Source of the DNA: Circinella minor
Lineage: Eukaryota > Mucoromycota > Mucoromycetes > Mucorales > Lichtheimiaceae
Assembly (NCBI GenBank): GCA_016758965.1
Contig: JAEPRB010000013.1
Coordinates: 248,001-312,000, forward strand
Length of the DNA: 64,000 nucleotides
Direction: 5' to 3'
Part shown: positions 1 through 13,390 of the stretch, one piece after another
Position numbering within the stretch: the stretch's first letter is position 1
Layout: every line of letters begins with the position of its first letter
Notes under the pieces: model-generated
Database searches by the model: none
What the model was told of the DNA's origin: nothing
Seen by the model: only the letters and a program-made list of their open reading frames with translations
Program-made: the position numbers and the translations under genes

Positions 1-573
1 CTTTTTACCCCCCCCCGATTCCAATATGTTTCAGCTGAACGACAACGAGATCTTGATAATTATTGTCGAGAACTTTTGACTTTACCACGATACCTATCCG
101 AAAGTTCACTTGTACAAAGTCAACTTTTTGGTATACATGAAGGTGATATTGAAACAGATTATGATCCACGATTGGGTGTTATTCAATCACAATCAGAAGA
201 TCAATCATTACCGCCACAGCAACAACAACAATTACCACAGCCTACTTCTTCTTCAGTAACAGCTTCACTTTCTTCTACAGCAACACCTGCGAAAACTCAA
301 AGTGGATTGACAGCAACAAGTGCAACAAAAAGTACAGTAAAACTCAAGATTGTTCATAAAGACGATATTTTTGCTATCAAAGTACCAGCAGACAGTACAT
401 TGGATCAGTTATGTGCCAAAGTACATGATCGACTTGGTTTCGATGTTGCATTGAGATACAAGGATGAAGGAAGTGGGGATAGTCTTCCATTAGAAGATGA
501 AATGGATATGGAAGAAGCTTTTGCATCTGCTATAAAGTTGGGTAAATTGACCGTTTATGCGCAGCGAATATAG
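1..573 (+). CDS. BEM1: Bem1-like polarity scaffold, C-terminal part (PX end plus PB1)
   Basis: The reading frame is open from the first base, so the 5' part lies outside the window; 190 codons remain before TAG at 571-573. The first ~45 residues match the end of a PX domain (RDLDNYCRELLTLPRYLS, then LVQSQLF). A Gln/Ser/Thr-rich linker follows. The last ~80 residues form a PB1 domain: a basic first strand (VKLKIVHKDDIF) and an acidic OPCA-like stretch (DEGSGDSLPLEDEMDMEEAF). PX followed by a C-terminal PB1 is the end of Bem1 (SH3-SH3-PX-PB1), which links Cdc42, its exchange factor Cdc24 (PB1-PB1 contact) and PAK kinases at growth sites. A NoxR/p67-type regulator also has PB1 but lacks this PX arrangement. 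The C-rich run at 10-17 may lie near an intron edge, so the first few codons are uncertain. Confidence 0.8.
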   Translation, partial: LFTPPRFQYVSAERQRDLDNYCRELLTLPRYLSESSLVQSQLFGIHEGDIETDYDPRLGVIQSQSEDQSLPPQQQQQLPQPTSSSVTASLSSTATPAKTQSGLTATSATKSTVKLKIVHKDDIFAIKVPADSTLDQLCAKVHDRLGFDVALRYKDEGSGDSLPLEDEMDMEEAFASAIKLGKLTVYAQRI

Positions 574-1104
574 TAATACAAACCTGTAAACAATAACAAC
601 GACAATAACATACTTTCATGAAAACTATAACAAATGAAAAACAAAAGCAACAAATAACATCCACACAGACACACAGACACTCCATCTTTACAAAATTATT
701 CCATTACCGAATATATTTTTCTTTCTTATTATTACTGCCTTTACTACTTTATTTTTCTTTAAACTATCTCTCTCTTCCTCACTCACCTTTCACACACATA
801 CTTTCTCTTTCTTCATTCACACTTACTAAAACCTCCTTTATTCAAAGATTCCTCAAATAACACATTTGATTTTTCAATTATTCTGTTTTTTTTTGTATAT
901 GAGATAGTTACAATTTGTATACGAATATCATCCATTACTACTAATTATATAAGTAAATAACTATAAATATAAAATATTATATATATATATATAAAAGTGA
1001 TATATTGCAAAAAAAAAAAGTACTTTTTGCTTATTATATGATATGTTGATGAAGATGGAAGGGGTGTATGAGAGAGGTTGAATGATGTATATGGCTATTT
1101 ACTA
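574..1104. other. Intergenic gap between convergent genes
   Basis: This is the 3' flank of the Bem1-like gene and of the Rab4 gene, which converge here. It is AT-rich, with pyrimidine-rich tracts (about 690-850), a TA run near 970-990 and A/T homopolymers. An open frame at 618-860 is low complexity and looks like 3' UTR, not a gene. Confidence 0.6.
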
Positions 1105-2626
<1,522 letters not shown>

Positions 2627-4026
2627 GACGTTATATGTATATGTATATATATATAAATATATTACTATTATTACTATTATTACTATTATTATTATTATTA
2701 TTATTCTGGTGGAAATACCACACGCACAGCTTTACACTTGAAAAAAAAAAGGCACACACACAAAAAAAGGGTAACGCGGAAATCAAAACGTTTTTAGGTA
2801 ACATTGGCCAAAGTAGGTAAATATATTTCCTTTCTGTGTTACCTTAAAATGCAATTCCATATTAAAAAACAGCATTGCATTCTGTTTTGTTTCATCTTCT
2901 CTTAAAAAATTTAATGCATGATTTTTTTTTTCAAATCAAAATAATCAAAATAGAATTCATTTTGTAAAGTACTTTCCCAACTAAAAAAAATATCTAGTAA
3001 AAAAGATGTTAAAGTATATATAAATCTATCTATCTATCTATATACTTGATTTGTAAGAATAGTGACATTTTTTTGAATAGGTATATATATATTCTTTTAA
3101 AAAATTGATATAAAAGATATGTGTCCTTGGATGAGTGTGCTATGATACTGATGTTTTTGGGTGTAAATAGGGTAGCTCGTTGCCATCACTGTTGCCTGGC
3201 TACACTTTTTTATGTATCCTAAAAAAAGAGAAAGCCAATAGAGTAAATAACACTCGATGCTATCCTATACTAGCTATATTATCTTGCTTGATATTAAATT
3301 AGAAGAAACACAGTAAGTAGATATATCTTTATGTTATGTATCCTAAACAAAAAAACAAACAAATAACATATAAATACAATAAAAAGATAAAAAAGTAATT
3401 ATCCTATATTCATACTGGTGAAGAAAAAAAAATGTTATGTACTGTTATTACACATCTCTATAGTAATAAATTATTAAATACATTGAAGTCAGATTATTAA
3501 TCACTTGTAGCAATTAATAGAAGTCAAAATAATGTTTTTTTTTCAGCAAATCGGATACCATTGTATATATCCGCATCAATAGAGAAATATGTTGAATAAT
3601 AGTAGCATATGAGCAAATGATATAGTTTTATTTTTTAAACAATGTATTGATTATTATTATTTTTTTTTTTTGTGAACGCACCAACATATATATTTTCAAC
3701 AACTTAAAAAAATGTTCATAAAAAAATTTAAGAGGAGAAAGAGGAAGACAAAGAAAGAAAAAGATGGGAAGGAAAAATTATAGAAATGAAAAAAATTGTG
3801 TACATGGTAAAAAAAAAAGGGGGGACAGTAAGTTAAAGATAAAAGATTTTTGTAAAAAGCCCTTTTTATGTTACATGTTTTTGAATTTTTTTTCTTCTCT
3901 CTACTTTTTAATAATAATATTAACGATTAAAAAGCAGAAAGAAAGAAAAAAATGAACGCTTTAAACCCGACCTTCTTTCTTGCTGACTCTGACCCCCCGC
4001 TCTTCTAGGCAGGGTTTTTCGGCCCG
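2627..4026. other. Gene-poor gap with ATT repeat
   Basis: This lies upstream of the Rab4 gene and downstream of the eRF3 gene. It contains a trinucleotide run (ATT/TTA units, about 2660-2704), a CTAT run near 3025-3042 and many homopolymers. A slightly GC-richer patch at 3165-3205 contains two GTTGCC copies, the second continuing as GTTGCCTGGCTAC (3191-3203), an X-box-like sequence. No coding sequence is supported. Confidence 0.5.
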
Positions 4027-6636
4027 TCAGACCGTTGGCTCCAAGACCTTGGTAATTCTACCGATCGCAACAGTCTTGCCTTCGTCACGAAGTGTGAAAC
4101 GACCAAGTTGAGGATACTCTTCAAATCTTTCAATACAAATAGGTCCAGCAGTTTCAACACGAGCAATCACTTTTTGACCTTGTTTGACAAACTGAGGAGG
4201 ACGCTTGGTCTTACGACCTGTCTTCTTGTCAATCAAATGAAGCAAGGCACTGATAGTAACTTCTTCAACAGCAGCATGAACATGCATGACAGCAGTGTAA
4301 CCAGCACAAATGATATTCTTGTGATCAAGAATGGCCAATTGAGCCTCATATTGAGTAGATGTTTGAACGGGCTTCTTTTTATCACAAAGCAAGAAACCAG
4401 GTTGAACGTCATCTTCTTCAACACCCTTTAAACGAACACGAACGTTATCACCACACATAGCTTGATCAACTTCTTCTTCGGTTTCATTGTAAATAGCAGT
4501 AATTTCACAAGTGTGCTAATTAACCAAAATAATGTGTGTTAGTTTTCTTAAAAAAACAGATCAATTTAAGATGAGAGCATGAAAATAAAGACACACTCTT
4601 CTTCTTTTTTATACCTTATTAGGCATGAGAAGAATGCTCATGTTCTTCTTGATATGACCAGATTCGATTTTACCAACAACAATGGTACCCATATCCTATT
4701 TCATAATGATATAATTAGAAAAACAGATGTTTATTTTTTCCTCCTCTCCCTTCCATCTTTTTCAATGATCTAACTTCATCCACAAACTAATAAACTAACC
4801 TTATACTTTTCAGCAACAGGCAACATGAGAGGAGCATTTAATTTTCTTTCCATGGTTTTCATATCATCAAGATATTCAAGAAGCGATGGACCATTGTACC
4901 AAGTACATTGCTTTGCACGATCCTTGATGTTAGCACCAGTATAACCACTGAGAGGCATAAAATGAATATCAGTCTTGGGATTGAAACCGGTTTGCTTCAA
5001 GAAAGGTGTAAGCTTGCCCAAGATTTCATCGTAACTATGTAATTATACAATAAACAAAAAAAAAGTAAGTGTTTATGCTTTTTTTTTAGTACATAGTTTA
5101 ACTGAAATCATTATTTTTCTCTTCTTACCGAGCCTTGTCCCATTCGACAGTAGGATCATCCATCTTGTTGACAGCAATGATCATCTTATTGATACCAGAG
5201 GTCTTTGCCAACATGGTATGTTCACGAGTTTGACCACCACGTTCGAAACCAGTTTCGAATTCACCTTTACGAGCAGAAATAACCATAACACCAACATCAG
5301 CTTGAGAAGCACCAGTAATCATACTTGGGACATAGTTCTTGTGACCAGGAGCATCCAAAATAGTATAACGACGCTTGTCAGTTTCAAAGTACGCACGACC
5401 ACATTCAACAGTTTTACCCTAAAAGATAAACATTAAACAAATTCCAGTTCCACGTTAGTATGACTTTCCTTTCCTCGTTGCCAACCCTTCCCTTTCTTCT
5501 TTTTTTTCACGATAAGAAGTATCAATCATCAATAAAAATAGTAGGTTAATTTTTTTTACCTTTGCTCTTTCTTCGTTACCAGTATCAAGAGCCCAAGATA
5601 AATACCATGATTCACGGCCAGCATCCTTTGCGTCTTTTTCATACTTTTCCATGGTACGCTTATCGACCATACCAGTCAAGAATAAGATGTTACCACCCAT
5701 GGTAGATTTACCAGCATCTATTTAAATATATACATTCATTATTATTTAAAAACGTTTTATAAAATTCCTAGATCCACAAACACTAATCATGATTTTTTTA
5801 TCGTTACTTACCAACGTGACCCATGAAAACAATGTTAAGATGTTCCTTGCCATACAAATCTTGAACAATTTCATCATCAACGGCTTCAATATCATTATTA
5901 ACTTCTTCAAGTTTTGCAGCAGCCTGAGCAGCGTCCTTCTTGACTGTCTTTGAGGGAGTGGGAGCCTTAGGAGCAGGCTTAGGCTTAGGAGCTTCTTCCT
6001 TTTCAACAGGCTTAGGCTTAGGAGCTTCTTCCTTTTCAACAGGAGTAGGCTTAACTTCTTCCTTTTGTACGGGAGCTACATATAAATAAAACCATTATTA
6101 TTGTTATTATTACATAAGCAAAAAGAATAGTACTATATTTTTTCTTCTTTTGATATAAAAGAGAGAAAGGGTGAAAAGTGGATCGATCGAAATAGAAAAA
6201 AAAAATTATAGTATAATTTAATGATTATTAATGAGTTGTTTTTTTAACTTTCATCAAAATACCCAAAATTTGTTGTTTTGTTTTAAATAACAACAGGGTA
6301 TATTTATAGTAACAAACATTAAGTTATATTATATTTTATCTTATTCGACCCACAGTATGTAATTTTGATGAGAAGGTATTGTTGTTGCCTTTTTTTTTCA
6401 TACTGTCACCAATGTATATGATATGTTTATTTACCTGGGGGAGCAGGAGCAGCAGCAGCAGCAACTGGAGCTGCGGATGCAGGAGCTGCTTGTGGTACTG
6501 GAGCTGGAGCCGGTGCAGGAGCAGAAAAAGCTCCAGGAACGAATGCCTTTGCAGTAAAGCTAGGTTTCCATTCAGATGCTTGTGGGTTCAACGACAACTT
6601 TGATGTTGCGTTCGAAAGCTTATTATCTTGACTCAT
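4027..6636 (-). CDS. SUP35: Peptide chain release factor eRF3 (Sup35), 7 exons, 572 aa
   Basis: Exons: 6636-6435, 6075-5812, 5717-5560, 5418-5129, 5034-4800, 4695-4615, 4515-4027 (stop TGA 4029-4027). The 572-aa product is the GTPase that assists eRF1 in peptide release on the ribosome. GTPase motifs: GHVDAGKST (153-161), DAPGH (230-234), NKMD (292-295). The EF1A-like domains follow and end with GRFTLRDEGKTVAIGRI. The N-terminal ~150 residues hold a PAM2-like motif (LSLNPQASEWKPSF, 14-27) that should bind the MLLE domain of poly(A)-binding protein. Next comes an Ala/Pro-rich stretch and repeats of VEKEEAPKPKP. There is no Gln/Asn-rich prion domain of the S. cerevisiae type. The signature DAGRESWYLSWALDTGNEER separates it from EF1A and Hbs1. 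It shares a 312-bp promoter with the divergent Not3 gene. Confidence 0.96.
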
Positions 6637-6948
6637 TTTCGGGTCAAAAACGATCGAATCGAAAGTTGAAGAAAAAAGAGAAAACCTATCGAAAATATAT
6701 GTAATAAAATATATAAAATAAAAAAAAAAACTTTACAAGCCGCCTACGTCATGTACCAAAAAATTCAAACAATCACGTGACCTGTACTCAATTAAAATAA
6801 TTAGGACGGATTTTATATTTTTCATTTCAGTTACTCTCTCTTTATTTGATTTTCGCTCATACCACCCAATACACACACACTTACTCTTTTTTCTTTTTTT
6901 TGAGGGGAAGTTATATATTATATAAAGATTTTATAAAAGGTTTCAGAA
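6637..6948. promoter_or_regulatory. Divergent promoter between eRF3 and Not3 with palindromic E-box
   Basis: This 312-bp spacer separates two divergent start codons (6636 minus, 6949 plus). It contains one TCACGTGA palindrome at 6773-6780, the core bound by Cbf1/USF/TFEB-type bHLH proteins, and long A and T/C tracts typical of nucleosome-poor fungal promoters. That the box acts on both genes is inference. Confidence 0.6.
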
Positions 6949-9900
6949 ATGTCAATGAAAAAATTACAAAGTGAGTTAAAAATATTTTATTTAAGAACCA
7001 TCTTTTAGAGAAAAAGTTATTTCTTTTTTTTTATAGTTCGCGTCTCTTTTTAATTCTTTAATACATATCTACGTAACAACAATAACTTTTTCCTCCTTAC
7101 TCGCCTTTCTTTTCTCTTTTTTTCCCCCTTCTTCTTCTTATATATCATTTAAATCACTCTCTGGTTTTTTAACAACAATAATTATATATAGCCGAGATTG
7201 ACCGGGTATTAAAAAAAGTAAGCGAAGGTGTTGAAACATTTGAAACGATATTTGACAAAATCCAGTCAACGAACAATACGAATCAAAAAGAAAAATACGA
7301 ACAAGACTTGAAAAAGGAGATTAAGAAACTACAACGTTTACGTGATCAAATTAAAACATGGCTTTCTTCCAATGAAATTAAAGATAAACGGTCATTACTA
7401 GAAAACCGAAAATTAATTGAATCACAAATGGAACGCTTCAAAGCTATTGAAAAAGAAATGAAAACCAAAGCGTATTCTAAAGAAGGACTTTTACAAAAGG
7501 AGAAAATGGACCCCAAAGAAAAAGAAAAACTGGACACGTGTGAATGGATTACTACAACTGTAGAAGAACTTTCAAGGCAGATTGAAATGTCAGAAGCAGA
7601 ACTAGAAACTTTACAAGGCACTTCAAAACGTGGCAAAAAAGATTTAGCAAGACAAGAACGAGTAGCAGAGTTGGAACATTTGTTTGAACGAAATAAATGG
7701 CATATTAATCGATTAGAATTGATTTTACGATTATTAGAAAATGACCATCTTCCACCGGAAAAGGTATTCTATTTTTTTTTTGGAAATCTAATTGAAAACA
7801 TACTCTTGAAAGTAAAGAAATCCATTGACAGAATTATTTTTTTTTACAATATAAGGTCAATGCTATTAAAGATGATGTCCAATATTATGTTGAATGTAAT
7901 CAGGTATTGTTGCACCCTTCTTTTTTTCAGGAGGTTACTTTCTGATATATATATATATTTATGCATATAAATGGATTATATGATAAATAACTTACCATTT
8001 ATATATATATATATACTGTTTCAATCAATCAAGGAACCCGATTTTGAAGAAGATGAATTTGTTTATGACGATTTAAATCTTGAAGAAGAAGAAGAACAAT
8101 ATGCGATTGGTACAGACGAATATTTTGCACACGAGAGTGAGTTTGTTGCTGGACTCTCATCCATTTTTTGAAATACCTAACACTATTTTAATTTTAATAT
8201 AAGTAGATGCAAAAGAAGAAGAAAAGCCTCAGTCTAAACGAAAAGAAAAGAAGGAAGAGAAAGAACGAGAGAAGGAAAAAGAAAAGGAGAAAGAAAAAGA
8301 TGATGAGGTAATTCTCTATATTTATTATTATTATTATTATGGGCTATTATCGACTCATATATTATTTTTTTTATATAATAGACACTTTCTTCTCCTTCAC
8401 CATCAAGATTACATAATATACAAAGTCCAAAAGCAACGAGTAAGTTATATATATGTATCACGTATCTGATGAATAAGAATTAATTTTTATCAAATGACTT
8501 CTAAAATAGAAGATTCTCATCCATCATCATCATCACTGGCTGAAGAAGGTAAATTATTTTATATACATATGGATTAAACTTTTTTTTATATACATTAACA
8601 ATTTGGCCATATATTCTTTATAATTAGTGAAATCTTCTAATAGTCCATTAAAGACACCATCAAGTACCACCAAATCTATTGAAAGCACTCCCACCGCGAC
8701 ACACACTACCACTACCACTGCCACTACTACCACTGCTGCTGCACCATTATCATCTGGATTAAAATATGCACAAGCAGCAGCAGCGGGTGCTACTTCTTCA
8801 ACATCACACGATACGAAATGTAAAACTTATCTTTTTTTTGTCATTTGTTATTATTATCATTATAACAAATATCTAGGATGATTAACGTGTCTTTTTATGT
8901 TTTATTTTTTTTCTTATTTCAGCACATGAGAAACCAATAGAGAATGCCTGGGCAGAACCACCAAAGATTATTGATCAGTCAAAGCAAAGTGGTTCTTCAT
9001 CTGAAGTATCAAAGCAGCATTCTCGATTACAATCCCCAGTTCAACAACAGAATGTGCCTGGTGCACAGTCTTTATTGGCTTCTCAATATCCCGGAAAAGC
9101 CGTATGTAATCAAGTGAAAAGTGAGAATGAAGAAGGGAAAATGAGAAAAGAGATTAATTTATGTTTTGGATATATATGTATATAGTCTCCATCTGCTATT
9201 GGTTCAAATCAACAACATGTTTCGGCAGATATTACTGATTCACGATTACCTGCATCACTTGCCGATTTAGCACCGGCATTTGAAGCAGTAAAAGCTAAAG
9301 GTAATATATACTTATAATACATATTATGAATCATTGGATATATAATAATAATAATCTGATTCTATAACAATAAATAAATAAATAATAGGAGCAGATAAGG
9401 GTGATATGTTATATACACATCAAATGTTAGATGCAAGTCTTCAACATGTTCCTGATCTTATTGATTCTGAAAGGTTACTATTTTGACTATTTATTTTTTA
9501 AAAAGGTGATTTCATTATACGAATGAATATTATGTTTAACCTTATCTATATGAATAGACCGAAAATATATCAACCAAAAACACCTTATCCTACACCAAGT
9601 TATTACCCACAACAGCCATTACCGATGTTTGATAATCCAGCATTATTTGAAAAATTCGATATGGATGCATTATTCTTTATTTTCTATTATCAGCAAGGCA
9701 CTTATCAACAGTGAGTAGTATTTTATAATTTAATGAACATTTGTTTTGTTTTTCTTTAATTTGCTTTAACATTTTTCTTAATAAAAAAAACCAGATACCT
9801 TGCAGCTAAGGAATTAAAGAAGCAATCTTGGCGATTCCATAAAAAGTATCTTACTTGGTTCCAACGACATGAAGAACCAAAGGTAATTACAGATGATTAT

Positions 9901-10108
9901 GAACAAGGAACTTATATCTACTTTGATTACGAAGGTGCATGGTGTCAACGCAAGAAAACTGAATTTAGGTAAGAAAAAAGAATGTTTTTTATTTTTTTGT
10001 TTAATAATAATAATGATAACAATATATCTTGTTTTTCGCTAATTAATATATTCTCTTTCCATAAAAAAACATTATAGATTCGAATACCGTTATCTCGAAG
10101 AAGCATAA
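6949..10108 (+). CDS. NOT3: CCR4-NOT complex subunit Not3/Not5, 14 exons, 623 aa
   Basis: Exons: 6949-6970, 7192-7763, 7856-7903, 8034-8136, 8207-8307, 8382-8439, 8510-8548, 8628-8819, 8923-9101, 9186-9300, 9389-9473, 9558-9710, 9795-9968, 10078-10108. The 623-aa product starts with the Not3 coiled-coil N-domain ([56 protein letters not shown]), then [15 protein letters not shown] Ser/Thr/Lys/Glu-rich low-complexity middle spans about residues 250-480. The C-terminal NOT box begins near residue 505 ([12 protein letters not shown]) and runs through [18 protein letters not shown] to FEYRYLEEA. It is a scaffold of the CCR4-NOT deadenylase acting in mRNA decay. Yeast has two paralogues, Not3 and Not5; this single gene could equal either. 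The middle exons are very short (31-115 nt), so splice variants there are possible. Confidence 0.95.
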
Positions 10109-10507
10109 AATTCATTGTCCCCCCCCTTCCTGTTCGCACATTTTCATGAATATCATATAATAATCATAACAATAATAATAATGATAATGATACTACAAAT
10201 ATCAGTTTCCTTTTTTATACATACTATGGATTTACATGATCATTTAAAAGAATGGTGTATATTGTTGGGGTTGCTATGATTATCAAAATGATTTGTTGCC
10301 ATGGTGATTGTCAGGAACATTTTTTTTTTTTGAAATTTTGACAGCTATAAAGAAACCCAGCTAAAAAAAATGGTGGCTGTTGTTTAGCGTGACCGTGCCC
10401 TGTCAAGCGATGGGCTAACTGGGTAAACACCAAAATAATACAATCTTTAGCTTCCGCCCTTTATTTTCTTTTTTTTTTCCCTCCAACCCTTCAAATAATA
10501 CATAACA
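10109..10507. promoter_or_regulatory. Spacer and promoter of the bL12m gene
   Basis: This holds the 3' end of Not3 and the upstream region of the ribosomal protein gene. Notable are an X-box-like GTTGCCATGGTGAT at 10295-10308, about 200 bp before the start codon, and a GC-richer stretch at 10385-10430. No gene is seen. Confidence 0.45.
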
Positions 10508-11380
10508 ATGGTAATGACAAAAACGAGACAATTAAGAAATGGAGTTTATAAATAAAATTAACAATGAACATTATTTATATATTTATTTCAGCTTCGATTT
10601 TCTTCCAACTTGTTGACACGCACCACCGCCGCTTCTCGCCAAACCGCACGGTATGACAACTCTCTATATTTTTTTTCTTTTACTAAATGTCTACAACAAC
10701 AACAAAAATAAAAATAAGATATTAATATATATGTAATATAGTGTTGGTGCTACTGCATTTGCACGACGTTGTTATGCTACTGAAGGTGAACAACCTTTGG
10801 CCACCCCTGGTACCAATGCTGCTGTCGACCCTAAAATCGCCAACATTGTTGATCAAATCGAGACCCTGACATTGTTGCAAACTTCAGAATTGGTTTCCCA
10901 ATTGAAGGTAAATATATATATATATATATATAAACCGGAGTGATATAATTATACGAAAAGAAAACGAAAAAGAAAAAGGGAAAGGGGAAAGAGAAGAAAC
11001 AGAAATCAATTTTATATATTTGAGACTAAAAATAATAAATAAAAAATGTTTCATAGACACGCTTAAACATCCAAGACATTGCTATGCCTGTTGGTATGCC
11101 TATGGGTGGTATGCCTGGTGCTGGTGCCGCTGCTCCTGCTGCTGAAGAAGAAAAGCCTGCCGAAAAGACTGAATTCAATGTCAAGATCGAAAAGGTTGAT
11201 GCTAGTGCAAAGGCTAAGGTTATTCGTGAAGTCAAGAACTTGGCTGGATTAAGTTTGGTTGATGCCAAAAAGTTTGTTGAAAGTGTACCAAAGGTTTTGA
11301 AGGAAACCGTACCTAAAGAAGAAGCTGAAAAGTTGAAGAAGGCACTTGAAGCTCTTGGTGCTACTGTTCAATTGGAGTAA
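10508..11380 (+). CDS. MNP1: Mitochondrial large-subunit ribosomal protein bL12m (L7/L12), 4 exons, 183 aa
   Basis: Exons: 10508-10510 (ATG alone), 10592-10650, 10742-10907, 11057-11380. The product has an Arg/Ser/Thr-rich N-terminus ([17 protein letters not shown], then FARRCYA) typical of a mitochondrial presequence. The L7/L12 N-terminal dimerisation segment follows ([20 protein letters not shown]), then a Gly/Ala/Pro/Met-rich hinge, then the conserved C-terminal domain ([63 protein letters not shown]). It recruits translation factors to the mitochondrial ribosome stalk. The start codon is followed directly by a GTAATG donor, so exon 1 contributes only the initiator Met. This is required to join the presequence in frame, because the next in-frame Met lies beyond the dimerisation domain. 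Confidence 0.93.
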
Positions 11381-12028
11381 ACAAAATATTGTAAAAAAAA
11401 AAGAAAATATATGAACAATTCCACATTACAAACTCTTCAATAGTATAATACATATACATATTTAACGTTAATTGACCTTTGAACTTTTTTTTTTATCATA
11501 TATTAAAAGAAGAAAAAAAAAGTTTCTCGCTATCTATCTCCACTCACACAAAACACACACATACACACAATTCTTCTTTTTCTTTTTACATAGATAAGTT
11601 TTTCTTTTCTTTTTTCATCGCATGTACATTCCAAACAATTAAAAAAAATTCTCTTTAGTTTTAGAAATAAAACGTTTTTTAAAAAAAGGAAACCAATTTT
11701 TTTTTCTATTGTTTTTTGATATAAAAAGATATCATTCTTTTTATTTTTATTTTTATTGTTTTTTTTTTTTTATTTTTGAAAAAAAAAATTGTTATAAAAG
11801 TTATTTGGTTGTTGTTTGATTTATGAGTAAAAAAAAAAGAAGGTGTGTTGTTATGGTGTTTGTGTATTGTTTGTAATCAAGTTGGGTAAAAAAAATAGAA
11901 AGATACGAAGGTGATAAAAATAAAAAGAGAGGAAAAGAGGGAATTGGTTTTAATAATTTGGTATGAATGAGAATCACCAAATTTGATATATCATATATAT
12001 AAATATATAAATATATATATTATTTGAT
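11381..12028. other. Convergent 3' spacer
   Basis: This separates the 3' ends of the bL12m (+) and RhoGDI (-) genes. It consists of A and T homopolymers and AT repeats consistent with 3' UTRs and poly(A) sites. No gene is seen. Confidence 0.5.
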
Positions 12029-13390
12029 TTACCAATCCTTCTTGATATCAAAGGACCAGGTCCATTCCATATGAGTAGCATTATCATCGTCAACGAATTT
12101 GCTCTATAATAAGTAATATTTATATTACGTATTGTGAATAATTAATAAAATGAATTACTTTTTTTCTATCATTGTATAAACCAAAAAACCCTCATTATTT
12201 TTTTATTCTTACCTTGGCTTCATAATGACCGCGAGCAAGCATACCAGAAGGAGCTTCTTCAAGTTGGAACTTCTTTTCATAAGGTTCAGCAGCAGGGCCA
12301 TAACTACCGATCATTTCTTCGGTCTTGTCAACTAATAACAAGAAGCTATTATTTAGTTTTTTTTTTCACCTTTTTCTTTTTTTGCTTTAAATATAATAAT
12401 TGTTTAGTTTACCTCGGACACCCTTACGCTTGACAACTTGCAAGTATTTCAAACCTGAGACAACTTCATGTTGAACTCTATATAACCAGAATGAAAATAT
12501 AAATAAGTAAAGGGGTGTTAAGGAAAAAAAAGGTTCAGGGGTTAAAGATGTGTATGTATGTAGGGTAATGGTTGTTTTTTACAGTGAATGATAATAATGA
12601 ATAATTAAGAAATTATTCAAGGGATCACAAATGGAAAATAAAAGAAGTTTTATTATATTTTACCTGAATTTGACCTTCATACGGTATTCAACACCTTCCT
12701 TGATAGTAAAAGGAGTTTCTTTTGCGTTGGCAAGAGCCTCTATTCATACGATAATAATAATGATGAGTGATGAGATTGTTTATTTATAATTAAGATACAC
12801 ACACACACACAATATTTCTACGCAGTAACTAAATCATGTTCTCCTTTTTTTTTTCTGTCTTACCAGGATTAGACAAGTCGACTCTAACATCGGAACGACC
12901 TTCAACTTCAAGAGCAATATATTCAACAACAACCTATTATTTTTATTTATTTAAAAAAGAAAGATTAGATTATTAATTTTATATTATTACCCCATCTCTT
13001 TATTCTTAATCTAACTAGATATATATATATATATCTCTCGTCTCCCAAAGTCGCGCTTTTCTTTCCCCTTTGAATATAAAAAAAAAAAACTTACTCGGCG
13101 AGGATCATCAGTAGGTCCAGGAGCTATATAAATTTATAAAAGTTAACTCAACATTTAATAAAAAAAAAAAACTCGAGTTTATATTCATTTCATTCGAGAA
13201 AAAAAAAAGATTAAAGAGAACTTTATTTATTATTTTTACCTCCACCCTTTAAACCGAGGGATTCCTTCCACTTGTTCAAGGACTCGTCTTGCGCGTCAAG
13301 TTGTTGATATTCTTCCATAGTCTTCTTTTCACCCACCTTATAACCAGCGGTTTGGCTGGGAGAGAAATCTTCGTCGTGATGATCAGCCAT
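12029..13390 (-). CDS. RDI1: Rho GDP-dissociation inhibitor (RhoGDI), 7 exons, 194 aa
   Basis: Exons: 13390-13240, 13123-13095, 12933-12864, 12739-12664, 12477-12413, 12331-12213, 12103-12029. The protein follows RhoGDI throughout: an N-terminal regulatory arm ([16 protein letters not shown]), then the immunoglobulin-like prenyl-binding domain (PTFTIKEG type sequence [77 protein letters not shown] at the end). At 194 aa it has the usual family length. It extracts Cdc42/Rho GTPases from membranes and keeps them GDP-bound, the same pathway as the Bem1-like gene at the window start. Several exons are very short (exon 2 is 29 nt). Confidence 0.95.

Noticed and set aside
618..860. 80-codon frame after the Bem1-like gene
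   Set aside because: Low-complexity Leu/Phe/Ser-rich translation of a pyrimidine-rich 3' flank; no family resemblance.
4108..5436. Plus-strand frames inside the eRF3 gene
   Set aside because: Antisense shadows of well-conserved eRF3 exons.
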